Below, piece after piece: positions 7,882 to 17,200 of a DNA stretch of 64,000 nt. The DNA lies in NCBI RefSeq assembly GCF_043757465.1, contig NZ_JAYVPL010000009.1, positions 1-64,000 of the forward strand, read 5' to 3'. This DNA is from Armatimonas sp043757465 (lineage in GTDB: Bacteria; Armatimonadota; Armatimonadia; Armatimonadales; Armatimonadaceae). Below the pieces are notes generated by a model that worked only from the letters and a program-made list of their open reading frames with translations, had not been told where the DNA came from and made no database searches. How positions within the stretch are numbered: position 1 is the first letter of the stretch; every line of letters begins with the position of its first letter. The position numbers and the translations under genes were made by a program.

Positions 7882-9726
7882 ATGGCAGACGCCAACGAAC
7901 TCAAGCTTTTCAACGACCTTGCCCGCCAGCTCCGCGCCGACTCGATCCGTTGTACCACCGCCGCTGGGAGCGGTCACCCGACTTCGGGGATGAGCGCCGC
8001 CGACCTGATGGCCGTGCTTCAGGCCAAGTACCAGCACTACGACTACAGCAACCCGAGCCATCCGAACAACGACCACCTGATCTTCTCCAAGGGCCATGCC
8101 TGCCCGGTGCTCTACGCGATGTACCGCGCCGCCGGAGCGATCTCCGAGGCCGATCTGCTCTCGCTGCGTAAGTTTGGCTCGATCTACGAGGGCCACCCGA
8201 CTCCGATCATTCCCCATATTGATGCCGCGACGGGCTCACTGGGCCAGGGGCTGGCGATTGCGGTGGGCGTGGCGATTGCGGGCAAGCACATCGAGAAGCT
8301 TCCCTATAAAGTCTGGTGCCTGCTGGGCGACTCCGAGATGGCCGAGGGGAGTAACTACGAGGCATTGATGGTGGCTTCCGAGCAGGGGCTCGATAATCTG
8401 ATTGCGATTGTGGATGTCAACAAGCTCGGTCAGCGTGGCGAGACGGCACTGGGCCACGATATGGCAACCTACTCCGCGCGGGTCTCGGCGTTTGGTTGGA
8501 AAGTGCTGATCGTGGACGGTCACAGTGTCGCGGAGATTGACGAAGCCTACGCGGCAGCAATCGTGCACACGGGCTCGCCGGTCTGTATTCTTGCCAAGAC
8601 CGAGAAGGGCGGCGGCGTGAGCTGGCTCGCAGGCGCTCCCGGCTGGCACGGCAAGGCGCTGAAACCTGATGAGGCGGAGCGTGCGTACGCCGAGCTATCT
8701 GAGGCGGGGCCGATTTCGGGCTTTACGGTCAAGCCGCAGCTTCCTGAGAATCTGACGCCCGCACCGTTCACCGCCGATGCGCCGCTCGTGCTCCCAAACT
8801 ACGAACTTGGTGTGAAAGTGGCCGTGCGCAAGGCCTACGGCGACACGCTGGCCGCCCTCGGGAAGTCTCGTGGGAATCTCTTCGCCGTGGACGCCGAGGT
8901 GGGGAACTCAACCTACACCGAGAGCCTCGGAAAAGTCGCGCAGGAGCGTCTTTTTCAGGTCTATATCGCTGAGCAGGTGATGGTGGGCGTGGCGCAGGGG
9001 CTGGATGTCCAAGGCAAGAATACGTTTGCAGCTACTTTCGCGGCGTTCTTCTGCCGCGCCTACGACCAGATTCGCATGGGCGCGATCTCGGGTGCGAAGC
9101 TGCGCCTAGTGGGAACCCACGCGGGTGTCTCTATTGGCGAGGATGGCGCGAGCCAGATGGCCCTCGAAGATCTAGCGATGATGCGCTCGATCCATGGCGC
9201 AACGGTACTCTATCCGTCGGACGCCGTAAGCTGCGCCCAGCTCATGGCGCTCATGGCCGACTACGAAGGCATCGCCTATCTGCGCGCCACCCGCGAAGCA
9301 ACCGCCGTGATCTACCCGGCAAGCGAGACATTTACGATTGGCGGAAGCAAGACCCTGCGCGAGGGTTCCACGGCCACGGTGATCGCGGCGGGCATCACGC
9401 TGGTCGAGGCGCTTCAGGCCGCCGATCAGCTCGCCGCCGAGGGCATTAAGATTCGTGTGATTGACCTCTACTCGATCAAGCCCGTGGACGAAGCCGCGAT
9501 TCTCAAGGCCGCTGCCGAGACCGAGCATCTCATTATCGTAGAGGATCACTGGCCCGAGGGGGGCTTGGGTGATGTGGTTGCGGCGACGCTCACCAGGAAC
9601 TGCGTCGCGGCCAAGAAGTTCACGCACCTCGCGATTTCCGAGATGCCCCGCTCTGGAAAGCCGGACGAGCTGCTCGCAGCCTACGGGATTGACTCCGCCG
9701 CGATTGTAAAAGCCGTCAAGGGCTAG
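7882..9726 (+). CDS. tkt: Transketolase (animal-type, single chain)
   Basis: Transketolase is a TPP-dependent enzyme that moves two-carbon units in the non-oxidative pentose phosphate pathway. The 614-residue chain holds the N-terminal TPP domain (SGHPTSGMSAADL, then GDSEMAEGSNYEA near 150 and the DVNKLGQ metal-binding part), a central pyrimidine-binding domain (FAVDAEVGNSTY, EQVMVGVAQGLDVQG) and the C-terminal domain. The length and N-terminus resemble animal transketolases more than the ~660-residue E. coli type. The ATG at 7882 fits family starts. It ends before a strong terminator at 9758. Confidence 0.93.
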   Translation: MADANELKLFNDLARQLRADSIRCTTAAGSGHPTSGMSAADLMAVLQAKYQHYDYSNPSHPNNDHLIFSKGHACPVLYAMYRAAGAISEADLLSLRKFGSIYEGHPTPIIPHIDAATGSLGQGLAIAVGVAIAGKHIEKLPYKVWCLLGDSEMAEGSNYEALMVASEQGLDNLIAIVDVNKLGQRGETALGHDMATYSARVSAFGWKVLIVDGHSVAEIDEAYAAAIVHTGSPVCILAKTEKGGGVSWLAGAPGWHGKALKPDEAERAYAELSEAGPISGFTVKPQLPENLTPAPFTADAPLVLPNYELGVKVAVRKAYGDTLAALGKSRGNLFAVDAEVGNSTYTESLGKVAQERLFQVYIAEQVMVGVAQGLDVQGKNTFAATFAAFFCRAYDQIRMGAISGAKLRLVGTHAGVSIGEDGASQMALEDLAMMRSIHGATVLYPSDAVSCAQLMALMADYEGIAYLRATREATAVIYPASETFTIGGSKTLREGSTATVIAAGITLVEALQAADQLAAEGIKIRVIDLYSIKPVDEAAILKAAAETEHLIIVEDHWPEGGLGDVVAATLTRNCVAAKKFTHLAISEMPRSGKPDELLAAYGIDSAAIVKAVKG

Positions 9727-9757
9727 CACTCTCGGCTTCGTGCTTGCGTCGCTATGC

Positions 9758-9800
9758 AACCCTCTCTCGTATCTACCTACGAGGGAGGGTTCCGTTTTTT
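9758..9800 (+). terminator. Rho-independent terminator after transketolase
   Basis: AACCCTCTCTCGTA (9758-9771) pairs with TACGAGGGAGGGTT (9778-9791) with one mismatch and is followed by CCGTTTTTT. Confidence 0.9.
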
Positions 9801-9859
9801 GTCGCGTCCGTGGAGTAAGTCGCTCATATGGGCAACTAGCCCGGTACAATGGAACCCCA

Positions 9860-10355
9860 ATGGCAAAAATTGATGATCTCGTCGCGCAGATTGCTGACCC
9901 GAAGCTTCGGGCCGAGCTTGAAAAATCGGTTAAGGAGCTGAAGAAGAACACTCGGTTTGGTTTGGTTTTTGAGGATCATATCCCCGAAATGTCGGCGCTA
10001 GTGGGCTTGCCGCTGACCGTGGGAGAGCCTGCCATGCGCCGCGATGCGCCGTCGGGTCGAACGGCGCGAACGGTGAAGGCGCTTCACTCCGATGGTATGG
10101 CCTCAAAATAGACATCATAGACCCACACACCTCCTCGTTCGCGGATGCTGCTCCCAAGCTAGTAGGGTTGGCTCAATACGCCAAAGATCACGGCGCATAA
10201 TTTGGCCGTATCGAGAGTATCATCGTCGAAGACGGTGAAATCCGACGGCTTAACCTCCAAGACAAAAAAATCCAAGAAGCCATCTTTAAGCGCATCAAAA
10301 CCAGTAGCGACGTTGAACCCTTCTTTAAAGATAACGCAACCAGTATCCCCAGCTA
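9860..10355 (+). pseudogene. Remnant of a restriction-modification type DNA methylase/helicase gene
   Basis: The first ~50 codons from ATG 9860 (MAKIDDLVAQIADPKLRAEL, then a VFEDHIPE segment) resemble the start of large site-specific DNA methyltransferases linked to type III-like systems. The frame ends at 10111. In another frame, from about 10096, the text GLKIDIIDPHTSSFADAAPK followed by a FGRIESIIVEDGEIRRLNL segment resembles the C-terminus of the same kind of large R-M protein, interrupted by a TAA at 10198-10200 and ending at 10355. N- and C-terminal ends are thus joined with everything between deleted. A TACAAT box 9 nt before the start still looks intact. Family assignment is from memory of homologs. 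Confidence 0.6.
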
Positions 10356-10360
10356 ACCGC

Positions 10361-10528
10361 GGAGCCAGAGTCACAACAAGCGGAGCCATAATTCAAACTG
10401 TAGGAGCTTCACAAAAAGTTCGCGGAGCATAAATATTTTTGCGTGGAGTGTAACCTACTGTGTGTGGAGAGACTCTATAGGAGTGTGGAGGCGAATACAA
10501 AGTATGTGGAGCCTCAGAAAGAGGAACG
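10361..10528. repeat. Array of eight 21-bp units sharing a GGAG core
   Basis: GGAG occurs at 10361, 10382, 10403, 10424, 10445, 10466, 10487 and 10508, exactly every 21 bp. It is usually preceded by GC or GT, often followed by C, and an A at unit position 9 is nearly constant. The other ~14 positions differ between units and are AT-rich relative to the genome. The spacing equals two DNA helix turns or seven codons. No single plus-strand frame is both open and repetitive in sequence; on the minus strand one frame gives a proline-containing heptad (xP) with a single stop. It lies between the R-M remnant and the helical-protein gene. Function unknown. Confidence 0.8.
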
Positions 10529-10531
10529 AAA

Positions 10532-11200
10532 ATGGCAGAAGCACTCACGGATTATATACCGCTTGTTGAGAAATTTCTTACGCACTGGAATGATTCCGAG
10601 ACTAACCTCGGACGCGCTTTGGTTCTGGATAATGGAACGACCCGCGACAGTCTCCAAGACCTTAAAGAGGAACTGATCGCTCTGCAAAACGCCCTGATAA
10701 ACTCAGAAAACGACCGGCAAGAGCAAATTAAGCTCCGTGACAACGCACGTAACGAAGCACTCCCCATGGCAAAGCAGGTGCGAAAGGCGGTTCTTGGAGC
10801 GCTTCCCTCCTCCGCAGAGGCCCGAGAGCTTCCCACACGGGTGCCCGCCTTCAATGCCGATGCCCAAAAACAGCTCGTCGTCCTGCGAGACATTGAGAAT
10901 ATCTGGACACGGGTAGATGCCCTTCCCGCAGCAACGCACCCCGGTCTCGTTCTCCCCTTCACCGTCCGCGTAGACCTAGAGGGCACGGAGACCGACCTCG
11001 CACGGTCTTCCTACAGCGCCGCCGTGGGCAGGCTCACCGCCGCCGCCAGTGCGCTAGAGGCCGCCGAGCAAGCGCTCAAGCAGGCCCAGCAGGAGCGAAA
11101 GAAAGTCACAGAGCGACTTAAAGCCGTCTTTCTCGCCTACCGCAAGCTCATTCGGGGCCTCTTTCCTCGCACGAGTGCCCTCTACCGTAGCCTGCCGTAG
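10532..11200 (+). CDS. Helical protein of unknown function, paralog of 5547-6194
   Basis: This 222-residue protein is mostly helical with a coiled-coil-like stretch near residues 165-205 (EAAEQALKQAQQERKKVTER). It shares with the protein at 5547-6194 the HWxD/LGxA N-terminus, the RDxA motif, the R.AV.G.LP turn, PAFNA then LRDIENIW, and a C-terminal YRK segment. Start ATG 10532 has AGAGGA about 6-11 nt upstream, inside the last unit of the 21-bp array. The array and the broken methylase gene lie directly upstream. I do not know its function; its paralog sits in an ATPase/TOPRIM operon, so a defence link is plausible. Confidence 0.7.
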   Translation: MAEALTDYIPLVEKFLTHWNDSETNLGRALVLDNGTTRDSLQDLKEELIALQNALINSENDRQEQIKLRDNARNEALPMAKQVRKAVLGALPSSAEARELPTRVPAFNADAQKQLVVLRDIENIWTRVDALPAATHPGLVLPFTVRVDLEGTETDLARSSYSAAVGRLTAAASALEAAEQALKQAQQERKKVTERLKAVFLAYRKLIRGLFPRTSALYRSLP

Positions 11201-11257
11201 GGCGGTTTTGTTTTTTGGTGAGAAGGAGTTTACCCGGCGAAAAGCGAAGGAGAGGGC

Positions 11258-12415
11258 ATGGTAATCACTTTGCTTTCTCTGGCGCTTCTGGCGGGGCAGA
11301 CCCTCCCTGCGGCTCCGCCTGCCGTTCCTGCATTCTGGGTTCGTCCCGGCTATCAAGTCTCTGTGGCGGCAGTGCTGCCCGGTGCGCGGTTTATGGAGTT
11401 CGGCGACGATGGCACGCTCTACATCTCCAAGCCCAACCCGGGCGAGGTCTATGCCTTCAAAGACAAGAACAAAGACGGTTTCTACGAGACTCAGACGACT
11501 TTTCTGACCGACAAGCCCACGGCGCACGGCCTGTGCTTTGAGGGCGGCTGGCTCTGGTATTCCGAGTCTGGGGCGATCTCGAAGGCGCGTGATACAAACG
11601 GCGATGGGAAGGCCGACGAAGATATTCCTGTGATTCCTGAGGGAAAGCTCCCGATGGCGGGAGGGCACTGGTGGCGCTCGCTTCTGGTGACCGGTGATGC
11701 GATCTTTACTTCGATTGGTGACAAAGAAAACGCCTCGGATCCCGGGGATACGGAGCGGCAAAAAATCTTTAAGTTTAGCAAAGATGGCTCGGGTAAGACC
11801 CTCTGGGCAGGTGGCCTGCGCAATACCGAGAAGCTGCGTCTGCGGCCTGGAACGCAAGAAGTGTGGGGCGTGGACCATGGCTCCGACAATATGGGCGCAC
11901 CGTTTGGCGAGACCAAAGGCGTGTTGCCCATCACCAACCTCAACCCGCCTGATGAGCTTAACTACTACGAGCAGGGCAAGTTCTACGGCCACCCGTTTAT
12001 TCCCGGCTACGGTTTTCCGCGCCTGGAGTTCAAAGACCGCCCTGATATTCTGGAGCTGGCTACCAAGACAACGCCGCCCGCCTGGAACTTCCCTGCACAC
12101 TCCGCGAGCAATGCGTTTTGTTTCGTGAGCAACCTCAAAAAACAGTTTCCTACGGATCACACCGGTGATGCCTTTGTGGCCCACAAAGGCTCGTCGAATG
12201 CGACCATTAAAGTGGGGTACTCCGTGGATCGGGTTTGCTTTGACAAAGAGACCGGCAAGCCCTACGGAACGCTAGCCATTGTCAAAACGCTTGGCCCCGA
12301 TGGCAAGCCACTGGCCCGCCCCGTGGACTGTGTCGAAGCGCCCGATGGCTCCATTCTCTTCTCCGATGATACCGGGGGGAAGGTCTATCGAATTCGCTAT
12401 GTGGGCAAGAAGTAG
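11258..12415 (+). CDS. Exported PQQ-type sugar (sorbosone/glucose) dehydrogenase-like beta-propeller protein
   Basis: A signal peptide (about residues 1-18, ALLAGQTLPAA) leads into a beta-propeller of the soluble glucose/sorbosone dehydrogenase class. Seen features are FGDDGTLYISKP, the GGHWWRSL segment, the GLRNTEKL strand and the WGVDHGSDNMG motif, which resembles the PQQ-site region of this family. Length is 385 residues. AAGGAG lies 5 nt before ATG 11258. The next gene encodes a c-type cytochrome and overlaps it, so the pair probably oxidises a sugar or alcohol in the periplasm and passes electrons to the cytochrome. The substrate is unknown. Confidence 0.8.
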   Translation: MVITLLSLALLAGQTLPAAPPAVPAFWVRPGYQVSVAAVLPGARFMEFGDDGTLYISKPNPGEVYAFKDKNKDGFYETQTTFLTDKPTAHGLCFEGGWLWYSESGAISKARDTNGDGKADEDIPVIPEGKLPMAGGHWWRSLLVTGDAIFTSIGDKENASDPGDTERQKIFKFSKDGSGKTLWAGGLRNTEKLRLRPGTQEVWGVDHGSDNMGAPFGETKGVLPITNLNPPDELNYYEQGKFYGHPFIPGYGFPRLEFKDRPDILELATKTTPPAWNFPAHSASNAFCFVSNLKKQFPTDHTGDAFVAHKGSSNATIKVGYSVDRVCFDKETGKPYGTLAIVKTLGPDGKPLARPVDCVEAPDGSILFSDDTGGKVYRIRYVGKK

Positions 12416-12950
12416 CGCATTACTCTTGCTCGCTCTTATCCCCCTTCGCGGAGCCGCACCCAGAGGGTACCCGGGGCAGGGGGGAGGCACGCGTGGCCCG
12501 ATTGCGATCTATGAGCAGGCGTGTGCCCGCTGTCATGGCCCCAATGGCAGTTTCTATGGGCCAGATCTAGGCTTAGGAAAGACAGATGCCCAGCTCTATA
12601 AAGCCGTCCAGGACATGGCCGATAACCAGGGGCAGATCGAGCTAAAGCCCGTCGAACTCGAAGCGCAGACGGCGTACCATCGGGCAATGATCAAGCGTGA
12701 GCCCTTTCTGGCGATCACGGAACGCACAAAGTCTATGTTGCGTGGTGAAGTTACTCAAGGCTCCGTTGTGACTGTGACTGTCGCAGGAAAGCCGCAAAAA
12801 GTCCGCGTCGAGGGATTTGTTTGGAGCGCTACTCTGGAGGGGGTGGGGCCGGTCTTGGTGACCGCGAAGCGAAAAAATGCACAGACGCAGCTTGACCCTG
12901 CGAAGGCGGCACACTCGCATCCGCCCCCTCGGGTGGAGCGCACGAACTAG
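12399..12950 (+). CDS. Exported c-type cytochrome
   Basis: From ATG 12399 the protein has a signal peptide (ARSSALLLLALIPLRGAA) and one heme-binding CARCH motif in YEQACARCHGPNGSFYGPDL. Further motifs (GKTDAQLYKAVQDM) fit a cytochrome c domain, but the usual distal methionine region is unclear. The C-terminal part, with WSATLEGVGPVLVTAKRK, is not recognised. It overlaps the dehydrogenase gene by 17 nt and is probably its electron acceptor. Length is 183 residues. Confidence 0.8.
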   Translation: MWARSSALLLLALIPLRGAAPRGYPGQGGGTRGPIAIYEQACARCHGPNGSFYGPDLGLGKTDAQLYKAVQDMADNQGQIELKPVELEAQTAYHRAMIKREPFLAITERTKSMLRGEVTQGSVVTVTVAGKPQKVRVEGFVWSATLEGVGPVLVTAKRKNAQTQLDPAKAAHSHPPPRVERTN

Positions 12951-13007
12951 CGATTGCAACCAATCCACCGGTTTTATTGTCTTGAGTTTTTAGGAGAACT
13001 ATGTAAG

Positions 13008-14147
13008 ATGAAGCAAGTTGTTTCTGATCTGGCCCGTATTGGGCTAACCACCGCCGTGCTGACGGCCACGATTCTGATCCCCGCCCGCCTGCTTCCCAAA
13101 GGGGAGCGTATTGCGGCAGTGCCTCAAACGGAAAAACTCCATGTGGAGTCCGTCGGGCCGCTGGAGCTGACGGGCAGCATGGGAGTGGCGATCAACGATA
13201 AGAACGAAGTGGTCGGGACGGCGTTTGGCGACGACGAAGTGCGGGCGTTTATTGTCCGTGGTGGCAAGGGCAAGCTCTTGCCGCTTCCCAAGGGCGCACC
13301 GTTTAGCGCCGCCGCCGGGATCAACGCCAAGGGCGAAGCCGTCGGCATCGTCGGCACCGAGGAACATGTCCGTGGCACGGTCTGGACGGGCGACAAACCC
13401 GGCGTCCTCACCAGCGGCAAGCGCGACACGATGGCGACCACCATCAGTGGCAACAGCATCGCCGCTGGAGTGGCGTTTGACAACCAGGGACGTGCTGCAT
13501 TTACCCTCAGTGCGGTGAAATTTCGAGACCAGAGTTCAGCTTCTTTTAATACGGCGGGATTTGGTCTTCTTCGTGCTGCCTATGCTCTTGATAACGGATT
13601 TGCAGGGATGCTCTGGGGCAAGCCGGGCGACGGAAAGTCCATTGGAGAGTTTATCCCACAGTCCGGGAACGCGAGTGGGACACTGGTCGGGCTGACAATT
13701 GGGAAGAACGGGCCGGTTCCGGCAGCATTTAAGAACGGTAAAATCGGCACTTTGCCCTCGCCGAGCGGCCTTCAGATGGCGATTCCGATGTCCGCTAACG
13801 AGAAAGACATCTTTGTCGGAGCGGGCGTCACCGAAGATCGCATGGTCAAGCCGGTGGGCTGGATGGACGGCAAGACCGGGTTTCTTCCCGTGCCGGGTGA
13901 CAAGCAAGGCCTCGCACTGGGAATTAACAACAATAACCAGGTGGTCGGTGTGATCGAGGCTGCAAATGGTGAGGCGCACGCGGCGCTCTGGTCTGGCGGG
14001 AAAGTCATTGACTTAAACGACGTTGTTGAGAAGCGCGAGGGCTGGACGCTGGTGCAGGCGCGGGGCATCAACAACAAGGGCTTCATTGTTGGCACGGGCA
14101 TCAAGGGCGGTCACGTCGGTGCGTTTGTTGTCGGGCCGATTAAATAA
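13008..14147 (+). CDS. HAF-repeat (extracellular) protein
   Basis: A membrane-anchor or signal segment (residues 9-25) is followed by repeated ~40-residue units of the HAF type. Each has an 'INxxxxVVGxA ... xAFxW..G' pattern, for example AINDKNEVVGTAFGDDEVRA and the C-terminal GINNKGFIVGTG. The start is ATG 13008, with AGGAG 11 nt upstream, rather than the earlier in-frame codon at 12954. HAF-repeat proteins are surface or secreted proteins with no defined activity. A terminator lies at 14176-14206. Confidence 0.7.
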   Translation: MKQVVSDLARIGLTTAVLTATILIPARLLPKGERIAAVPQTEKLHVESVGPLELTGSMGVAINDKNEVVGTAFGDDEVRAFIVRGGKGKLLPLPKGAPFSAAAGINAKGEAVGIVGTEEHVRGTVWTGDKPGVLTSGKRDTMATTISGNSIAAGVAFDNQGRAAFTLSAVKFRDQSSASFNTAGFGLLRAAYALDNGFAGMLWGKPGDGKSIGEFIPQSGNASGTLVGLTIGKNGPVPAAFKNGKIGTLPSPSGLQMAIPMSANEKDIFVGAGVTEDRMVKPVGWMDGKTGFLPVPGDKQGLALGINNNNQVVGVIEAANGEAHAALWSGGKVIDLNDVVEKREGWTLVQARGINNKGFIVGTGIKGGHVGAFVVGPIK

Positions 14148-14175
14148 TCAGGTAGAATACCGAGCAGAAATGCCG

Positions 14176-14206
14176 GGGCTGGCGGAAATACCGCCAGCCC
14201 TTTTTT
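14176..14206 (+). terminator. Rho-independent terminator
   Basis: GGGCTGGCGG (14176-14185), loop AAATA, CCGCCAGCCC (14191-14200), then TTTTTT form a textbook terminator for the HAF-repeat gene. A TAGAAT hexamer (14153-14158) just upstream could also make this a 5' hairpin of a transcript into the next gene. Confidence 0.9.
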
Positions 14207-14223
14207 ATTGGGGAAATTTTGAT

Positions 14224-17200
14224 ATGCGAAAATCCGCTGCCCTTTTTCTGAGTCTCAGCCTGGCCGCCGCCGTAAACGCGCAGGGCAACGATCCGGGCGC
14301 ACCAAATGTCTGGGCCATCACGGACGCGAAGATTGTCACCGCGCCGGGGAAAATGATTGCCTCGGGGACGCTGGTACTGCGTAATGGCGTGATCGAGGCT
14401 GTTGGCGAGAAAGTCAAGGTGCCTGGGGACGCGAAGGTGATCTCGGGGAAGGGCTGGACACTCTACCCGGGGCTGATTAACGCTTCGACACGGCTGGGGA
14501 TGCCCACGGAGGCCGTGAAGTCCGAGCGGGGAGATCGCTACCCGGTGGCAGCCATTCAGTCTGAGAACACGGCGGCACTGCTCTTTAAGCCCGACATGGA
14601 GGCCAATAAACCGTACCGCCAGGCCGGGTTTGGTGTCGCGCTCACGGCTCCCGCACTAGGGCTTCTTCAGGGCACCAGTGCAGCGATCAGTCTGGGCGAG
14701 TCTGTCGTGGTGAACGAGCTTCTTCTCAAACCCACGGTTGGGATGCATCTCTCGTTTGAGCGGGGGAGCTTTGGCGAGTACCCCGGCTCGCTGATGGGAC
14801 AGGTCGCCGCAACCCGTCAGGCGCTCTACGATGCCAAGTTCAAGGGAGGCAAGGGGACGCCTCCGCGTGCGCTCCTCGCGCTCCGGCCGGTTATGGAGAA
14901 GAAACTCCCGCTGATCGTGAAGGCCAATGGAGCGCGGGAGATTGAGCGAGTACTGCGGCTCTGCAAGGAGTTTGGTCTCACTCCGATTATTGAGGGCGGC
15001 ACTGAAGCCTACGCCGTGGCGCAGAAGCTCAAGAATGCCCACGCAAGCGTCTTTCTCTCCGCCGACCTACCTGCCGCGCCATCCAGCACGCCCGGTGAGC
15101 CGTCCACGGAGACGCTCCAGAGCCTGCGTGCCCGTGCGCTCGCCCCGACAGCCGCCGCCGCGCTCGCAAAGCTTGGGGTGCCGTTTGCACTGACCACAAA
15201 TTCACCCGCCGATTTACTCAAAAACACCCGTAAACTGATCGCTGCTGGGCTGACGGAAGATCAGGCACTGACAGCACTGACGCTCTCTCCCGCAAAGCTG
15301 CTCGGGATAGAGAAGCAAGTCGGGACACTGGAAGAGGGCAAGATCGCCAATGTCATCGCTGTTGAAGGGGACTCACTCTTTGCGGCGAAAGCTAAAATCA
15401 CGCGTGTTTTTGTGGAGGGCAAGCCCGTGGTGTTGACTGGCAGCTCCCCAGCCCCCGCCGGGCGGGGAGGAAGCAGCGCGCCCGCAGTTGACATCAAGAA
15501 GAGCCTGCCGCCTGGAATCACTCCCGAGATGGCGTTGCAGTTTCTCAAGACCGACCCCGAAGCTGCCAAGCCTTTTCTACCCGCAGGCGTGACGGTTGAG
15601 CAAGCGATTGCTGGCCTGGAAGGGAAGCCCCAAACCGTAGAGCCCCCCCGCCGGGCGGGGGATGGGGGGGATGGGGGCGAGGAGAAGCCCTTCGTGCTCT
15701 CTAAAGTGGGCGAGGGGCTCTTGCCACCGCTGCCGCCCGCGCTGGTGTCGAAGTCGTTCGTGATCCGTAACGCGACCGTCTGGACCAGTGCCTCCGTCGG
15801 GATTCTCACCGAGACCGATATGCTGGTGCAGGGCGGCAAGATTACAGCTATTGGGAAAGACTTGAAGGTGCCGAGCGGAACCGTCGAGATAGATGGCAAG
15901 GGAAAGCACGTCACGCCGGGGATGATTGATTGCCACTCACACTCCGGGGTTTTCGGGGGGGTGAACGAGGGCAGCAATATCGTCACTGCTGAGGTACGAA
16001 TTGCCGATGTGCTCAACCCCGACGATGTCAATATCTACCGGCAGCTTGCGGGCGGGACGACGGCGGCCAACGTGTTGCATGGCTCGGCCAATGCGATTGG
16101 CGGCCAGAACGCCGTCGTGAAGTGGCGCTGGGGCGTGGACGCCGCCGAGGACTTGCTGATTGAGGGGGCACCGCAGGGGATTAAATTCGCGCTGGGCGAG
16201 AACCCAACCCGCTCCAACGGAGGCTTCCCACGCGAGGGCAGCCCGCGCTACCCGAGCAGCCGTATGGGAGTCGAGCGCGTGATCCGCTCCAAGTTTACCG
16301 AGGCGCGCGACTACGCCGCCAAGCGCAAGGCCGACCCGGAACACACCCGTCGCGATCTGCAACTAGACGCGATTGTCGAGATTTTAGAGGGCAAGCGCTT
16401 GGTGCACTGCCATAGCTATGTCGCCAGTGAGATTCTGATGCTGATTCGTCTGGCGGATGAGTTTGGTTTCAAGATCGCGACGTTCCAGCATGTACTGGAG
16501 GGCTACAAAGTCGCGGATGAGATCGCCAAGCACGGCGCGGGCGGCTCGACTTTCTCGGACTGGTGGGGCTACAAGCTCGAAGCCTACGACGCGATTCCCT
16601 GGAACGGTGCGCTCATGACCGAGCGCGGCGTGGTGGTGTCCTTTAACTCCGACTCCAGTGAGCTGGCACGTCGCCTGAACACCGAGGCCGCTAAGGCCAT
16701 CCGCTGGGGAAATATGCCGCCCGCCGAGGCATTAAAGCTTGTGACGATCAACCCGGCCAAGCAGCTTCATATTGATAAAATGACTGGCTCGCTGGAGCCG
16801 GGAAAAGATGCCGATGTGGTGCTCTGGTCTGGCGACCCCCTCTCGCCGCTCTCGATGCCCGAGAAGACCTTTGTGGACGGCAAGCTCCTCTTCGACCGCC
16901 AGGCCGATCTCGCAGCGCGCAAAGAGCTGGAGGCGGAGAAAACGCGCCTCGCCAAAGAGTTATCAGGGACGACAAGCCAGCCCCCTAGCCCCCGCCCAGC
17001 GGGGGAACCCGAGAAAGCCGAGGAGGCAAGAACAAAGGCACTACCGCAGCTTCCCCCCCGCTTGGCGGGGGCAGGGGGGGTAATCACCGCACTCACCGGA
17101 GCGACGGTTCATACGGTGAGCGGTGCGGATATTGTGAGTGGCGTGGTCGTGATGCAAGGCGGGAAGATTCTTGCGGTCGGCAAGGCGGGCGAGGTGAGCG

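Noticed and set aside
10159..10443. Open frames over the 21-bp array (10159-10389 minus, 10202-10432 plus, 10443-10676 plus) as genes
   Set aside because: They overlap the R-M remnant or the helical-protein gene, lack ribosome binding sites and are explained by the 21-bp period keeping frame; none has a recognisable product.
10361..10528. CRISPR array
   Set aside because: The repeated core is only 4-7 bp with a 21-bp period; no 23-50 bp repeats and no cas genes are present.
11054..12184. 376-codon minus-strand frame over the dehydrogenase gene
   Set aside because: It spans two real plus-strand genes and their ribosome binding site and has no recognisable product.
14153..14206. Promoter followed by attenuator for the triple amidohydrolase-like gene
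   Set aside because: The hairpin is most simply the terminator of the HAF-repeat gene; the TAGAAT alone, without a -35, is weak evidence for regulated attenuation.
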